From SIG607 sp045605385 (GTDB taxonomy: Bacteria; Bacillota; Clostridia; Oscillospirales; Acutalibacteraceae): DNA of 64,000 nt. The notes beneath the pieces are model-generated. The model saw nothing but the letters and a program-made list of their open reading frames with translations, was not told the origin of the DNA and did not search any database. Shown here in pieces: positions 15,701-23,851 of this stretch (within the stretch, counting starts at the first letter, position 1; the number at the start of each line of letters is the position of its first letter). Made by a program: the position numbers and the translations under genes. The DNA lies in contig JAZUPW010000039.1 of NCBI GenBank assembly GCA_045605385.1, positions 118,132 through 182,131 on the forward strand, written 5' to 3'.

Positions 15701-18101
15701 TTATCCAGAAAGTTGCTTTAAATACGCTACCTATATCATTTTCTGTAAGTTTTCTTTTGCCAAGGCTGTTAAAGAATTTAAGTCTTGTTTGCCACTTTCT
15801 GTCGGTAATATAAAGGCAGTTGGTTGAGTTGTAAGAATTTTGACTAAAATTCATAACCGCATCGCCGTTACCCCAAGTAAATTGGTTGTGAACCTTAAAG
15901 TTCGAAGCGTTTGCTAAGTTAAAATCCTTATTGTAAACTTCGCCTGTTCTGCTATCACCCTTTAATGCAAAACTTAGAGTATTGCCGTTTACATCACTCA
16001 AATATTCGGTTATATCTATTGAAGCAACCTCACTTGCTACTGCAAAAGAACCTATGTGGTTTTTTATGTTTGGCGCGTTTTCCTTTGTAAGCGTATTTTC
16101 ATTAAAACCGCTTTCAAGTGTGCTTAAATCTAAAATGGCGTTATCGGTTGTAGTTCTGTTAATCAATAGCTTTGCTTTTGTAACGTCACTAAAACCGTTT
16201 TCTTTGGTAAAGGAAAGGTAGGCAGTATTTCCGTTTGCGGTGCTTAAAATTTCTTCGCTTGAATGATTAGCAGAGTCGTTAGCAATATAAGTGTCGTTTT
16301 GTGCGCTTAATAGCAAATCGCCGTCAAGGGTGAAGCTTTTAGAATAGGGAATAGTAAGCGCAACACCGTCTTTCGCCAAAGCGTTTTCGTTTATCTCAAG
16401 GCGGTAAGTCGAAGCATTTATAACATAATCGGAATTAAAATAAAACGAAGTGTCACCGTGAAGAGTAGTCCAAGTGCCTGGTATCTCTTTGCCGTCGCTT
16501 AAACGAATAACCTTAGTATTAGATATAACCGATTCTACGTTCATGGCTCTTGAAAATTTAATGGAAATTTCGCTTTTTTCAATGCTTTCATATAATATAT
16601 CGCTTCTTGGTGTTGACCATAAAACTTTCGGAGCTTCTTGCTTGTAAGCAGCTTTAATATGGTTATCTAAGAAGTTCCAAACAGCGTCTAAATAGTTAAT
16701 TTCATACGTTTCGTTATAAAGATGGGCGGGATTATGGTCAATACCCTCTGCTTCAATAAATAAGTTTTCAACGTTTAAAGAATTAAAAATACTCTTTGTC
16801 TTTGGTAAAAAGGTGTTAAATCCGCCAATAGTATCCTCTGTGCCTATGGAGGCGGCAAACGGTACAACATTTTCGTTAACACAGGTTTCAACGTAATTAC
16901 AAACCCCAGCTCCCGCACCTGCATATACAACCGTAACGTTACTGTCAATAGGTGTATTTGTGCCTTCGTAATAAAGCCAAGGCTGTTTGCAGGGGGAATC
17001 TGTTACGCTTTTACCTTCGGGACAATAATCGTCAAGAGTTTTAATCTCACCGCGTTGTTCGTGGGTTTTGTCGGCAATAATGGCGGGACCTAAACCGCTT
17101 TTTGAGAAACCAAAGTTTATAATATATTCAGAACTGTAACCGTATGTATCGGCAAGATATTTTATTCTTCTTATGGCTGCTGAGTGTGAACGGTTAGCGG
17201 TATAATTTCCAAGCGTGAAAAATCTTTCATCGTATCCGTAGTGGTCGGCTCTGCACATGGGCATAAATTCGTGATTGTAAACAACACCTGCATAGCCTGT
17301 AAATAAAGCGGTAGCAAAATAAACCGTTTGTGCATTGTAACGGTTTACAACGGCGCAACGGTTTTCGGAAGAAGAAGCTAAAGCAAAAACGGGAACCGTT
17401 GTTTTTGGGTTGGCAGGATAAATAATATCCATATCTAAATCAAGGTAAATAGGAGTTCCGTCTTTATTAAGACATTCTTCTAATGTTGTTGCTTTGGGTA
17501 GTAAGTTGCCGTTGTTATCTTTTTTTACACCGGCATAATAGGTATTATAGGTGTCTATTATGTATTCATTAACACCGTAGGGCGCCATTGTATCAATAGA
17601 AAAATAGTAAACGTCTCTTTCTAAACGGCAACCGGAGGGTATTACGTAAATGTTTTCTTTGTAAAAATTGTTTTTTCCAACGTATTTGCCGTTTCGCATA
17701 TCGGCAAGAATTTCTTTAATGCTATATCCAAGAGATGAACCGACAGCTTTTTTGTTGAAGTTATAGTCAATAACAGTAACAATATAACCTTGGTTTAAAA
17801 AGTCGTTAATTATATCTTCGTCACTGTCAGTGCCTATTCTTTCTTCGCTATGGTTTATAACGTAAAGCAAGCAGAAGTTTACGTCGGGTACGCTTTTACG
17901 ACGAAAAACCGAAAAAGTAACCGAAACACCTAAATAACCATCGTTTTCTTTAATGGCGGTTTCACAAAGATCGGCAGAAAAAAGCGTTCTTAAATTCTGA
18001 GTTTGAGTTGAAATGCTTGTTTTTGTATTTGCCATACCGGGAACATAAAAAACACTTACTGTAAGTATTATAGCAAGCAAAACTGTAAAAAACTTTTTCA
18101 T
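12789..18101 (-). CDS. Secreted multi-module dockerin protein with alpha/beta-hydrolase domain
   Basis: A 1770-residue secreted protein. In order: signal peptide (1-25); an alpha/beta-hydrolase-like domain (about 30-485) with nucleophile elbow GFSKSG (Ser333) and a late His in GIDHNPAH (near 456-460); an Ig-like domain (487-595); a DNRLRE-like beta module (596-716); a jelly-roll binding module (720-878); a second DNRLRE-like module (890-1066); two tandem jelly rolls (1071-1234 and 1258-1433) that each contain DPKNA-NTV and GWRA-IY-DDI blocks; a third DNRLRE-like module (1436-1614); an Ig-like domain (1616-1702); and a type I dockerin (1707-1770). The start ATG at 18099-18101 follows AAAGGAG. 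An esterase or polysaccharide-active role is inferred from the fold and attached modules. No scaffoldin gene is nearby. Confidence 0.85.
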   Translation of the reverse strand: MKKFFTVLLAIILTVSVFYVPGMANTKTSISTQTQNLRTLFSADLCETAIKENDGYLGVSVTFSVFRRKSVPDVNFCLLYVINHSEERIGTDSDEDIINDFLNQGYIVTVIDYNFNKKAVGSSLGYSIKEILADMRNGKYVGKNNFYKENIYVIPSGCRLERDVYYFSIDTMAPYGVNEYIIDTYNTYYAGVKKDNNGNLLPKATTLEECLNKDGTPIYLDLDMDIIYPANPKTTVPVFALASSSENRCAVVNRYNAQTVYFATALFTGYAGVVYNHEFMPMCRADHYGYDERFFTLGNYTANRSHSAAIRRIKYLADTYGYSSEYIINFGFSKSGLGPAIIADKTHEQRGEIKTLDDYCPEGKSVTDSPCKQPWLYYEGTNTPIDSNVTVVYAGAGAGVCNYVETCVNENVVPFAASIGTEDTIGGFNTFLPKTKSIFNSLNVENLFIEAEGIDHNPAHLYNETYEINYLDAVWNFLDNHIKAAYKQEAPKVLWSTPRSDILYESIEKSEISIKFSRAMNVESVISNTKVIRLSDGKEIPGTWTTLHGDTSFYFNSDYVINASTYRLEINENALAKDGVALTIPYSKSFTLDGDLLLSAQNDTYIANDSANHSSEEILSTANGNTAYLSFTKENGFSDVTKAKLLINRTTTDNAILDLSTLESGFNENTLTKENAPNIKNHIGSFAVASEVASIDITEYLSDVNGNTLSFALKGDSRTGEVYNKDFNLANASNFKVHNQFTWGNGDAVMNFSQNSYNSTNCLYITDRKWQTRLKFFNSLGKRKLTENDIGSVFKATFWIKSEESTSLLVGLFAESGTPGYVDYGGQNFNMTAGVWTFIEYITVITKEMVDVNACAVTLVPYGKAPFYLDDLTVVYDNSPCEFASSENTDGLSCSLLLYTPDKQEIELNDYSVIANGEFSNDSLEEVPNINGQPLANIDGVQKGYVKIPVENFDLSGSVTLDFSISALANNVLKVYGITDDDSRFAETFDGNINWNNAYANDTKGYSVLKDKIYGKKALASLDTSKSTTFSIDVKDYVTYMANLGYKAVTFIFCAEQQTVVNDITFENINSYNNYTASSEMKGYDIGLTSDPKNANNTVFYFDKSGKESGTNGYAQNIAFTGLIKSNDLFDESDIGTTYTISFKQYIELENYTTYAIYGNIGKAGSTNYSLPSYLKRQTLINGSAATPPANDWFTVEYTITVTEETVRDYANWTSIIVGSGWRATRIYVDDISVMKKADSIKIAIDNKTTEISNTNFETEDNFENYTPISQISGCEIGLKQDPKNATNTVMYFEKTGVESTGYYQALYLKNLIAKNGMFTDDDLGCVYTVRYKEYVEFTADSRDTYTIYDSISEASFRNFINRPSYLTAKFYYNGNEVTSSSVPTNDWFNVEMSFTVTADMIGTSSAPLGIMLASGWRASGIYIDDIIVSSSLPESEISMPTLTFNGTKESNYSTAAVIYGKTPNTCVKVGYSIDITNGTLKNPGGIKKLYTAFNKNQLYHTQKAFLNLEVTPESVGNTIYIYGIPKSIDVNKLTWNKAYANSEGLGISSALVYSNSYIACLTLSETISKIDITEFIKATDTLEDIILVICPKDGEGVTEFVNLNLEIQGFALYNNIEKPKLIIPDNITSNTFIALQTFNGIDVNVTDITFFMDSMPIDKMHIKNGETYYILPNNLPSGEHTLYATVTYNNGTNIVTDTLSYNKEDGIVLGDVNGDGSANAADLALLKKVLAELIPLDSEEVKYPDVDSSGGTPNAADLALLKKKIANLL

Positions 18102-18195
18102 AAACGAATTCACTCCTTTATAATAATTTTAAGGCTTTTTTTATATCTTTTCAATGAAAAATATTTGTAAAAATATAAAAATCTTTCATAAAATA

Positions 18196-18223
18196 TTGAA
18201 AAATAAAATATGTTGTATATAAT
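18196..18223 (+). promoter_or_regulatory. Promoter of the AraC regulator gene
   Basis: TTGAAA (18196-18201), 16-base spacer, TATAAT (18218-18223), about 20 bases before the ATG at 18244. TTTTCAAT (18149-18156) and ATTGAAAA (18195-18202) form an inverted pair that could be an operator between the divergent genes. Confidence 0.6.
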
Positions 18224-18243
18224 GTGAAATAAGAGGTGTTGTT

Positions 18244-19032
18244 ATGAACTATTATTTCAGACTTGCCAAAGATGCAAGAATGCGAATATTTTTACCGTTT
18301 TATATAAATAGTTATTGCTCTTGTTTTGAACAAGGCGATACTTATTATAATAAAGGAACACCTTATCACCATATTATTTTGGTGTTAAACGGCGAAATGC
18401 TTGTAAATGCTAAGGCTAAAGAGTATACCTTAAAGGAAAATGATATTTTCTTTTATAAAGCTAATACAAGCGTTTCTTACCTGCCGAATAAACAATGCAC
18501 AACTTGTTGGATTTCTTTTGAGGGTCTTGGTTGCCGTCAGCTTTTTGAATATTATAATTTAAGTGATTATGCAGTTTTTAATAACGAAAAGGTGGCAAAG
18601 GAATTAAAGGAACTTTGCGCTTTAGCTGATAAAGAAATGACCGATGAACGTCTTTCTGCAAAACTTTATTCGTTGCTTGTAACACTTTGTGTGGAATTAA
18701 AACAAGACAGTTTGCCTTTTTGTGTTGAAAAAGCTGTTTCGTATATTAAGAAAAATTTTTCAAGAGATATTTCTGTTAAAGAAATAGCAGAAAAAGCAGA
18801 GGTTTCGGTTACGGCGTTGTATAGCTGTTTTAATGAATATATAGGTATAACGCCTCTTGGATATTTAAAAGCATTAAGAATAGAATGGGCGGCACATTAT
18901 TTGCAGACAGAAACCTCTCTTTCGGTAGAAGAAATTGGTGAAATGTGCGGTTTTGCTTCTACAAGTTATTTTATAAAATGCTTTAAAAATGAAAGAGGAA
19001 CAACACCTCACAAATTCAGAAAAAATTTTTAA
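18244..19032 (+). CDS. AraC family regulator
   Basis: A 262-residue regulator with an N-terminal cupin domain (about 25-110: YHHIILVLNGEMLV, LKENDIFFYKA) and a C-terminal AraC helix-turn-helix domain (about 160-262) ending in CGFASTSYFIKCFKNERGTTPHKFR. AAGAGGTG precedes the ATG. It is divergent from the dockerin protein and 56 bases upstream of the polysaccharide deacetylase, which has its own promoter. It may regulate either neighbour; nothing in the sequence decides which. Confidence 0.9.
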   Translation: MNYYFRLAKDARMRIFLPFYINSYCSCFEQGDTYYNKGTPYHHIILVLNGEMLVNAKAKEYTLKENDIFFYKANTSVSYLPNKQCTTCWISFEGLGCRQLFEYYNLSDYAVFNNEKVAKELKELCALADKEMTDERLSAKLYSLLVTLCVELKQDSLPFCVEKAVSYIKKNFSRDISVKEIAEKAEVSVTALYSCFNEYIGITPLGYLKALRIEWAAHYLQTETSLSVEEIGEMCGFASTSYFIKCFKNERGTTPHKFRKNF

Positions 19033-19036
19033 TTTC

Positions 19037-19065
19037 TTGAAACCATAGTTATTTTGTGTTAAAAT
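19037..19065 (+). promoter_or_regulatory. Promoter of the polysaccharide deacetylase operon
   Basis: TTGAAA (19037-19042), 17-base spacer, TAAAAT (19060-19065), about 23 bases before the ATG at 19089. Confidence 0.65.
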
Positions 19066-19088
19066 TAAATAATAAGGATGTGTTTTTT

Positions 19089-19931
19089 ATGTATATAGAA
19101 AAATCGGTTTATCCGCTTGGCAAAAAGAAGTGCCTTACTTTTAGTTACGATGATAACAGAAACAAAGCAAACCTAAGGCTTGTTGAACTTTTTAAAAAGT
19201 ATAATATGAAGGCTACCTTTAACATCAATGGTGGCAGACTTGCCGACGAAAGCCAACGCAATTGCGAAGATGCCGACAATATGCTTTTTAAAAATGACCT
19301 TGAAAAAACCTTTGAAGGCTTTGAAATAGCCTGTCACGGCTTTAATCATCCGCATTACTGTTATATGGACAATGTACAGATGACAAACGATATTATAAAA
19401 GACCGTCTTATGCTTGAGGGAATATTAAAAAAACCTGTACGAGGTCTTGCGCTTCCAAGCGGTTCTTATAAAGAAGACCAAAAGGCTGTTCTTAAGTCTT
19501 GTGGTATTGTTTACAGCCGTACAACGAAATTCACACACGGTTTTGATTTACCCACCGATTTTTTAGAATGGAATCCTACCGTTAAACACGACCATTTTGA
19601 TAAACTTTTTGAACTTGGTAAACGTTTTTTAGGAAATGAATGGAAATTAACTGCTTTCCTTAGCTGTATGAACGTTATGGGACATGCCTGGGAACTTGAC
19701 AGTATTGGCGGCGGTTGGGAAAAGTTGGAAGAGTTTCTTGCTATGATGGCAAACAACGATGAAATATGGTATGCCACAAACATTGAACTTTACGATTATA
19801 TGAACGCACTTGATAACCTTATTATGACTGCCGACGGTAACTGTATTATTAACCCTTCGCTTGTTGACGTTTACGTTAAAGCAGACGGCGAAGTTGTAAA
19901 AATTGCCGCAGGCGAAACAAAACGTTTTTAA
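19089..19931 (+). CDS. Polysaccharide deacetylase family protein (CE4/NodB-like)
   Basis: A 280-residue protein of the metal-dependent NodB-homology fold that removes N- or O-acetyl groups from glycans. Motif 1 is LTFSYDDN near residues 15-22 (usual TFDD) and motif 2 is the metal-binding HGFNHPH near 83-89. There is no signal peptide or membrane anchor, unlike peptidoglycan deacetylases, so it may act on an intracellular sugar or leave by another route. I chose the ATG at 19089 after AAGGATG; the longer frame overlaps the promoter. It lies four bases before the DUF2953 gene. Confidence 0.8.
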   Translation: MYIEKSVYPLGKKKCLTFSYDDNRNKANLRLVELFKKYNMKATFNINGGRLADESQRNCEDADNMLFKNDLEKTFEGFEIACHGFNHPHYCYMDNVQMTNDIIKDRLMLEGILKKPVRGLALPSGSYKEDQKAVLKSCGIVYSRTTKFTHGFDLPTDFLEWNPTVKHDHFDKLFELGKRFLGNEWKLTAFLSCMNVMGHAWELDSIGGGWEKLEEFLAMMANNDEIWYATNIELYDYMNALDNLIMTADGNCIINPSLVDVYVKADGEVVKIAAGETKRF

Positions 19932-19935
19932 TGCT

Positions 19936-20496
19936 ATGAAATTTGTTTTTATACTTCTTTTATGCTTTTTATTGTTGTTTCTTGTTTTGCTTATTCCTGC
20001 AAAACTTAAAGTTACGGCTTCCTTTGAAAAAGTTGACTTTAAGGTTTCGGTTTTAGGGTTTAAACTGCCAACAAAAAAAGAAGGAAAAACCAATAAAAAG
20101 AAAAAAGGTTTAAAAGGTTTTTTAAAAGGGCGTTCTTTAAGCAGTAAAATTAATGTGGTTTTTAGTATTTTAAAGCAAATACTAAGTAAAACGGAATACG
20201 TATTAAAGCGCTCAAAAGTAGAACAATTTAATCTCGATATTACCGTTGCAGGTGATGACGCCGCAACTGCCGCTATTGAATACGGTGCAGTATGCGCTGT
20301 GGTTTATCCCGCATTTTCGCTTATTCAGAATTACAACAAGAATTTAAAGGAAAATATTAATATTTCTTGCGATTACACCGTAAGTAAACCGCATCTTGAT
20401 TTTTGTTGTGTTGTTTCTATACGGCTTATACATTTACTTGCCGTACTTAGCGTATTGCCTGCAATTATAAAAGCGGTTAGTAAAAAAGGAGACTGA
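19936..20496 (+). CDS. DUF2953 family membrane-anchored protein (YtfI-like)
   Basis: A 186-residue protein with an N-terminal transmembrane helix (about 3-24, Leu/Phe-rich), a Lys-rich linker (about 48-65), and a C-terminal part with a second hydrophobic segment near 160-180. This layout and its position just before gerW match DUF2953, called YtfI in Bacillus subtilis where it precedes ytfJ. Function unknown. The start is the ATG at 19936; there is no strong Shine-Dalgarno and translation may be coupled to the deacetylase. Confidence 0.7.
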   Translation: MKFVFILLLCFLLLFLVLLIPAKLKVTASFEKVDFKVSVLGFKLPTKKEGKTNKKKKGLKGFLKGRSLSSKINVVFSILKQILSKTEYVLKRSKVEQFNLDITVAGDDAATAAIEYGAVCAVVYPAFSLIQNYNKNLKENINISCDYTVSKPHLDFCCVVSIRLIHLLAVLSVLPAIIKAVSKKGD

Positions 20497-20499
20497 TTT

Positions 20500-20841
20500 A
20501 TGTCAAAAGAACTTGAAAATCTTATTATAGGCGCTGCCGATAAAGCAAGTAACGCTTTGAAAGAAGCGCAGGTATTAGGCGAGGCGGTTAATACCGACGG
20601 AATTACCATTATTCCTGTTTATAAAACTTCTTACGGCTTTGGAGGAGGCGGTTTTGAAAAACAGCAAAAGCACAGCGAACCTACTTTGTCGGGCGGTGCA
20701 GGTGCAGGCGTTACAAAACAGCCTGTGGCTTATATTACAATTAAAGACGGCGTAACAAGTTTTATTAATATAAATGATAAAAGCAAAACCAATCAATCGG
20801 TTTTAAACACCGTGTTATCACTTTTAAAGAAAGATAAATAA
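20500..20841 (+). CDS. gerW: GerW/YtfJ family sporulation protein
   Basis: A 113-residue protein of the GerW (YtfJ) family, which in Bacillus is needed for full activity of the spore cortex-lytic enzyme SleB. It shows the family's central Gly-rich GFGGGGFE stretch and the later GGAGAGVTKQPVAYI segment, then a short beta-rich end. It lies three bases after the DUF2953 gene, the same pairing as ytfI-ytfJ. Its presence suggests spore formation or recent descent from spore formers. AAAAAGGAGA precedes the start. Confidence 0.88.
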   Translation: MSKELENLIIGAADKASNALKEAQVLGEAVNTDGITIIPVYKTSYGFGGGGFEKQQKHSEPTLSGGAGAGVTKQPVAYITIKDGVTSFININDKSKTNQSVLNTVLSLLKKDK

Positions 20842-20842
20842 T

Positions 20843-21346
20843 ATGTATAACGAATTAACCAAGGTTGACATTGAAAAAATGCAACAGGAAATAGATTACC
20901 GTATAGGCGTAATAAGGCCACAGATTCTTGAAGAGGTTAAAATGGCGCGAAGCCACGGCGATTTAAGTGAAAATGCTGAGTACCACGCTGCAAAACGTGA
21001 GAGAGGCAAAAATGAAAGCCGTATAAGGTTTTTAAAAAATATGATTAAAACAGCCATTGTTGTAGATGATAATTCGGGCGTTGATGAAGTGGGACTTTTT
21101 GATACCGTTACTTTGTTTATAGAGGAAGACGGAGAAGAAGAACAGGTTCGTATTGCCACTACAATGCGGCAGGATGCTTTACAAAACATTGTAAGTAAAG
21201 AATCGCCTATAGGAAAAGCCATTTTCGGTAAGAAGACAGGGGACAGAGTTTATATTGAACTCAGCAAAACCGACGGATATTTTGCGGTAATCAAAAAAAT
21301 TGAAAAGGGAAGCGATGACGACTCTTTAACCTTAAGAGCCTATTAA
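20843..21346 (+). CDS. greA: Transcription elongation factor GreA-like
   Basis: A 167-residue Gre factor that stimulates transcript cleavage in backtracked RNA polymerase. The N-terminal coiled coil carries the acidic tip within ARSHGDLSENAEYHAAKRER (about residues 33-52). The C-terminal FKBP-like globular domain includes SPIGKAIFGKKTGDRV. It starts one base after gerW, so it is read in the same transcript, an unusual neighbour for this gene. Another gre paralogue may exist elsewhere. Confidence 0.92.
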   Translation: MYNELTKVDIEKMQQEIDYRIGVIRPQILEEVKMARSHGDLSENAEYHAAKRERGKNESRIRFLKNMIKTAIVVDDNSGVDEVGLFDTVTLFIEEDGEEEQVRIATTMRQDALQNIVSKESPIGKAIFGKKTGDRVYIELSKTDGYFAVIKKIEKGSDDDSLTLRAY

Positions 21347-21351
21347 AAATT

Positions 21352-22062
21352 ATGAAAAAATTTTTTAAAAAACTGATTACGTTTCTGCTTGTTATTGTAT
21401 TGGTAGCGGCGGGAATTATCGGCGTTGCCTTTGTTATACCTGGGTATAACGCATACAAACAGGCAGTTAGCGAATTGCCTATAGAAGAAAAAATAAATTC
21501 TATTCGCGAAATGGAAAATTACACAACTTTAAGTGAAGTTCCAAAAATATATAAGGATGCCGTAATTGCGGTGGAAGACCACAGGTTTTACAAACACGGG
21601 GCATTCAGTGTTGTTTCAATTGTAAGGGCAATAAGAAACAATATTAAAATAGGCAAGGCTGTTGAAGGCGGAAGTACAATAACACAACAGGTTGCCAAAA
21701 ACTTATACTTTGAAATGGACCGTTCACTAACCAGAAAATTTGCCGAACTGTTTCTGGCAATTGACCTTGAAAAACTTTACAGTAAAGATGATATTTTAGA
21801 AATATATATTAACAGCATTTACTTTGGCAGCGGTTATTACTGCATCTATGATGCCGCAAAAGGGTACTACGACGTACCGCCAATTGAACTTAGTGACTTT
21901 CAGGCAACAGTACTTGCAGGCGTACCAAACGCGCCGTCGGTATATTCGCCCGATAACAACACACCGCTTACTTATCAGCGCCAACGGCAAGTGCTTGACT
22001 GTATGGTAGAATACGGTTATTTAAATCAGGCAGAGGCTGAAAAAATAGCAAATGTACAATAA
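21352..22062 (+). CDS. Monofunctional peptidoglycan glycosyltransferase (GT51)
   Basis: Polymerises lipid II into glycan strands at the outer membrane face. The 236 residues comprise one N-terminal membrane anchor (about 8-30) and a GT51 domain only, with the catalytic Glu in AVEDHRFYKH (near 75) and the EGGSTITQQVAKNLYF motif (near 103-118). No transpeptidase domain follows, so it is MtgA-like rather than a class A penicillin-binding protein. It begins five bases after greA and ends at a bidirectional terminator. Confidence 0.9.
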   Translation: MKKFFKKLITFLLVIVLVAAGIIGVAFVIPGYNAYKQAVSELPIEEKINSIREMENYTTLSEVPKIYKDAVIAVEDHRFYKHGAFSVVSIVRAIRNNIKIGKAVEGGSTITQQVAKNLYFEMDRSLTRKFAELFLAIDLEKLYSKDDILEIYINSIYFGSGYYCIYDAAKGYYDVPPIELSDFQATVLAGVPNAPSVYSPDNNTPLTYQRQRQVLDCMVEYGYLNQAEAEKIANVQ

Positions 22063-22093
22063 AAAATCGCAACACTTTTGTGTTGCGATTTTT
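22062..22093. terminator. Bidirectional terminator
   Basis: Perfect 14-bp arms AAAAATCGCAACAC and GTGTTGCGATTTTT with a TTTT loop, between the convergent transglycosylase and yerC genes. Its right end touches the last codon of yerC. Confidence 0.85.
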
Positions 22094-22363
22094 CTATTTT
22101 AATATTTTCTTATAACCCTCACCGTATTTAACAGCGGTAGATACACGGGCAAGTGTCGCACTTGCAATACCGGTTTTTTCGGTTACTTTATCATAAGTTT
22201 CGCCCTTCATAAGAAGTTTTGCGGCGCGTATTCTTTGCGCCATATTTTCAACTTCCTTTTTAGTACAAAGGTCGTCAAGCAATATTTTGCAATCTTCCGG
22301 TGATTCAAGCGATACAAGCGTTTTATACAGGTCAATAAGCATATCTTCAGTGAAATTAGCCAT
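22094..22363 (-). CDS. yerC: YerC/YecD family TrpR-like DNA-binding protein
   Basis: An 89-residue protein with a TrpR-like fold. The CTKKEVENMAQRIRAAKLLMKG segment and the following ETYDKVTEKTGIASATLARVSTAVKYG helix-turn-helix are the YerC signature. In other Firmicutes a YerC protein is a histidine-responsive regulator of his genes, but that role is not evident here. It lies 12 bases downstream of the ABC transporter ATPase gene and is probably in that operon. Confidence 0.88.
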   Translation of the reverse strand: MANFTEDMLIDLYKTLVSLESPEDCKILLDDLCTKKEVENMAQRIRAAKLLMKGETYDKVTEKTGIASATLARVSTAVKYGEGYKKILK

Positions 22364-22375
22364 ATTTTAACACCT

Positions 22376-23134
22376 TCAGAACTGTTCAAGAGATTTTGCT
22401 AAAAATGCCTTTGTCTTTTCGCTTTTCGGATTATCGAATACTTCTTCGGGAGTACCCATTTCTTCAATAACGCCGTCTGCCATAAATATAATTTTATCGG
22501 CAACGTTTTTAGCAAATTCCATTTCGTGCGTAACAACTATCATAGTGCTGTCACTGCTTTTAAGTCCTTTAATAACCTTAAGTACTTCGCCTGTAAGTTC
22601 GGGGTCAAGCGCACTTGTGGGTTCGTCAAAGCAAAGCACGTCGGGATTCATAATAAGTGCTCTTGCTATAGCAACACGCTGTTGCTGTCCGCCTGAAAGT
22701 TCACAGGGGTAGGCGTTTGTTTTTTCAGAAAGTCCAACGCGTTGTATAAGTGATAACGCTTTTTCTTTTATTTCTTCTTCACTGCCTTTATTCAGCAGTG
22801 TAGGAGCAAGGGTTACGTTTTCAAGCACGGTATACTGCGGAAAAAGATTAAACGATTGGAAAACAAGACCGAAATGAAGTCTGTTTTCGCGTATTTGTTC
22901 ATCCTTTAAAGTGGTTTTATCGTTACCGTCTATAAGCATTTTTTCGCTAACGCTTATGGTGCCGTAATCGGGAGTTTCAAGAAAATTAAGACAGCGAAGA
23001 AGTGTTGTCTTACCGCTTCCCGAAGAACCAATTATAGCAAGAACTTCGCCCTTTTCAAGCGAAAAACTTATTCCTTTTAATACTTCGGTTTTGCCGAAAC
23101 TTTTTTTAATATTATTTACTTCTAATAATGCCAT
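22376..23134 (-). CDS. Polar amino acid ABC transporter ATP-binding protein
   Basis: A 252-residue ATPase of the GlnQ/HisP family. Walker A GSSGSGKTT (about 36-44), Q-loop in VFQSFNLFPQ, signature LSGGQQQR and Walker B VLCFDEPTSALDPE are all present, as is the switch His in VVTHEME. It is the last of three transporter genes, three bases after the permease. Energises uptake of a polar amino acid; the exact substrate depends on the binding protein. Confidence 0.95.
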   Translation of the reverse strand: MALLEVNNIKKSFGKTEVLKGISFSLEKGEVLAIIGSSGSGKTTLLRCLNFLETPDYGTISVSEKMLIDGNDKTTLKDEQIRENRLHFGLVFQSFNLFPQYTVLENVTLAPTLLNKGSEEEIKEKALSLIQRVGLSEKTNAYPCELSGGQQQRVAIARALIMNPDVLCFDEPTSALDPELTGEVLKVIKGLKSSDSTMIVVTHEMEFAKNVADKIIFMADGVIEEMGTPEEVFDNPKSEKTKAFLAKSLEQF

Positions 23135-23137
23135 AAC

Positions 23138-23833
23138 TTAACTCCTGAAATAATTGAGTTTCTTTTCTAACTTACCAAGCACAATTGTAAGTATTCCTAC
23201 AAACAGCAAATAGAACACGCCCGTGTAGAAAAGCGGCCACACAAGAGCCTTTGTTGCGGCTAATTCTTTGGCTTGTTTTATAATTTCGCAAACAACAATA
23301 CAGTTTGCCAGGGCGGTGTCTTTTATAAGTGTTATAATTTCGTTAGACATTGGCGGTACAATTCTTTTAATAACCTGTAAAAGTACAATTTTTCTGAAAA
23401 CCTGCTTTTTGGTAAGACCAAGCACGTATCCTGCTTCGTACTGACCTGAAGAAATGCTTTCAATACCGCCGCGGTATATTTCAGAAAAATAGCAGGCATA
23501 GTTAATAACAAAGGCTATTAAAACTGCAAAAATACGCCCCGCATCTTGTATGCCGTAATTAACGAACATCATTCTGTCTAATTTACTGAATAACTGTACG
23601 TTGAAAACAAGACCGGGTACATAGTAAATAATAAAAATCTGAAGCATAAGAGGGATGCCTCTTACAATCCATACAATAATTTTAGAAACTGCTTTAACGG
23701 GGGCAAATTTGCTCATAGAACAAAAGGCTATAGGCAAACCAAGCGGTGCGCCGCAAAGCAGCGTCACCGCAAAGATAAGCAAAGATATCTTAAATCCGTC
23801 AAGCAGGAATAGTGTTACTTCCCAAAAGGACAT
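23138..23833 (-). CDS. Polar amino acid ABC transporter permease
   Basis: A 231-residue inner-membrane permease with about five transmembrane helices. The cytoplasmic coupling loop has the EAGYVLGLTKKQVFRKIVLLQ motif, and IVRGIPLMLQIF is the HisM/GlnP family sequence. It lies between the binding-protein and ATPase genes, and a single permease gene implies a homodimer. Confidence 0.93.
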   Translation of the reverse strand: MSFWEVTLFLLDGFKISLLIFAVTLLCGAPLGLPIAFCSMSKFAPVKAVSKIIVWIVRGIPLMLQIFIIYYVPGLVFNVQLFSKLDRMMFVNYGIQDAGRIFAVLIAFVINYACYFSEIYRGGIESISSGQYEAGYVLGLTKKQVFRKIVLLQVIKRIVPPMSNEIITLIKDTALANCIVVCEIIKQAKELAATKALVWPLFYTGVFYLLFVGILTIVLGKLEKKLNYFRS

Positions 23834-23851
23834 AATTTATCTCCAAATATA

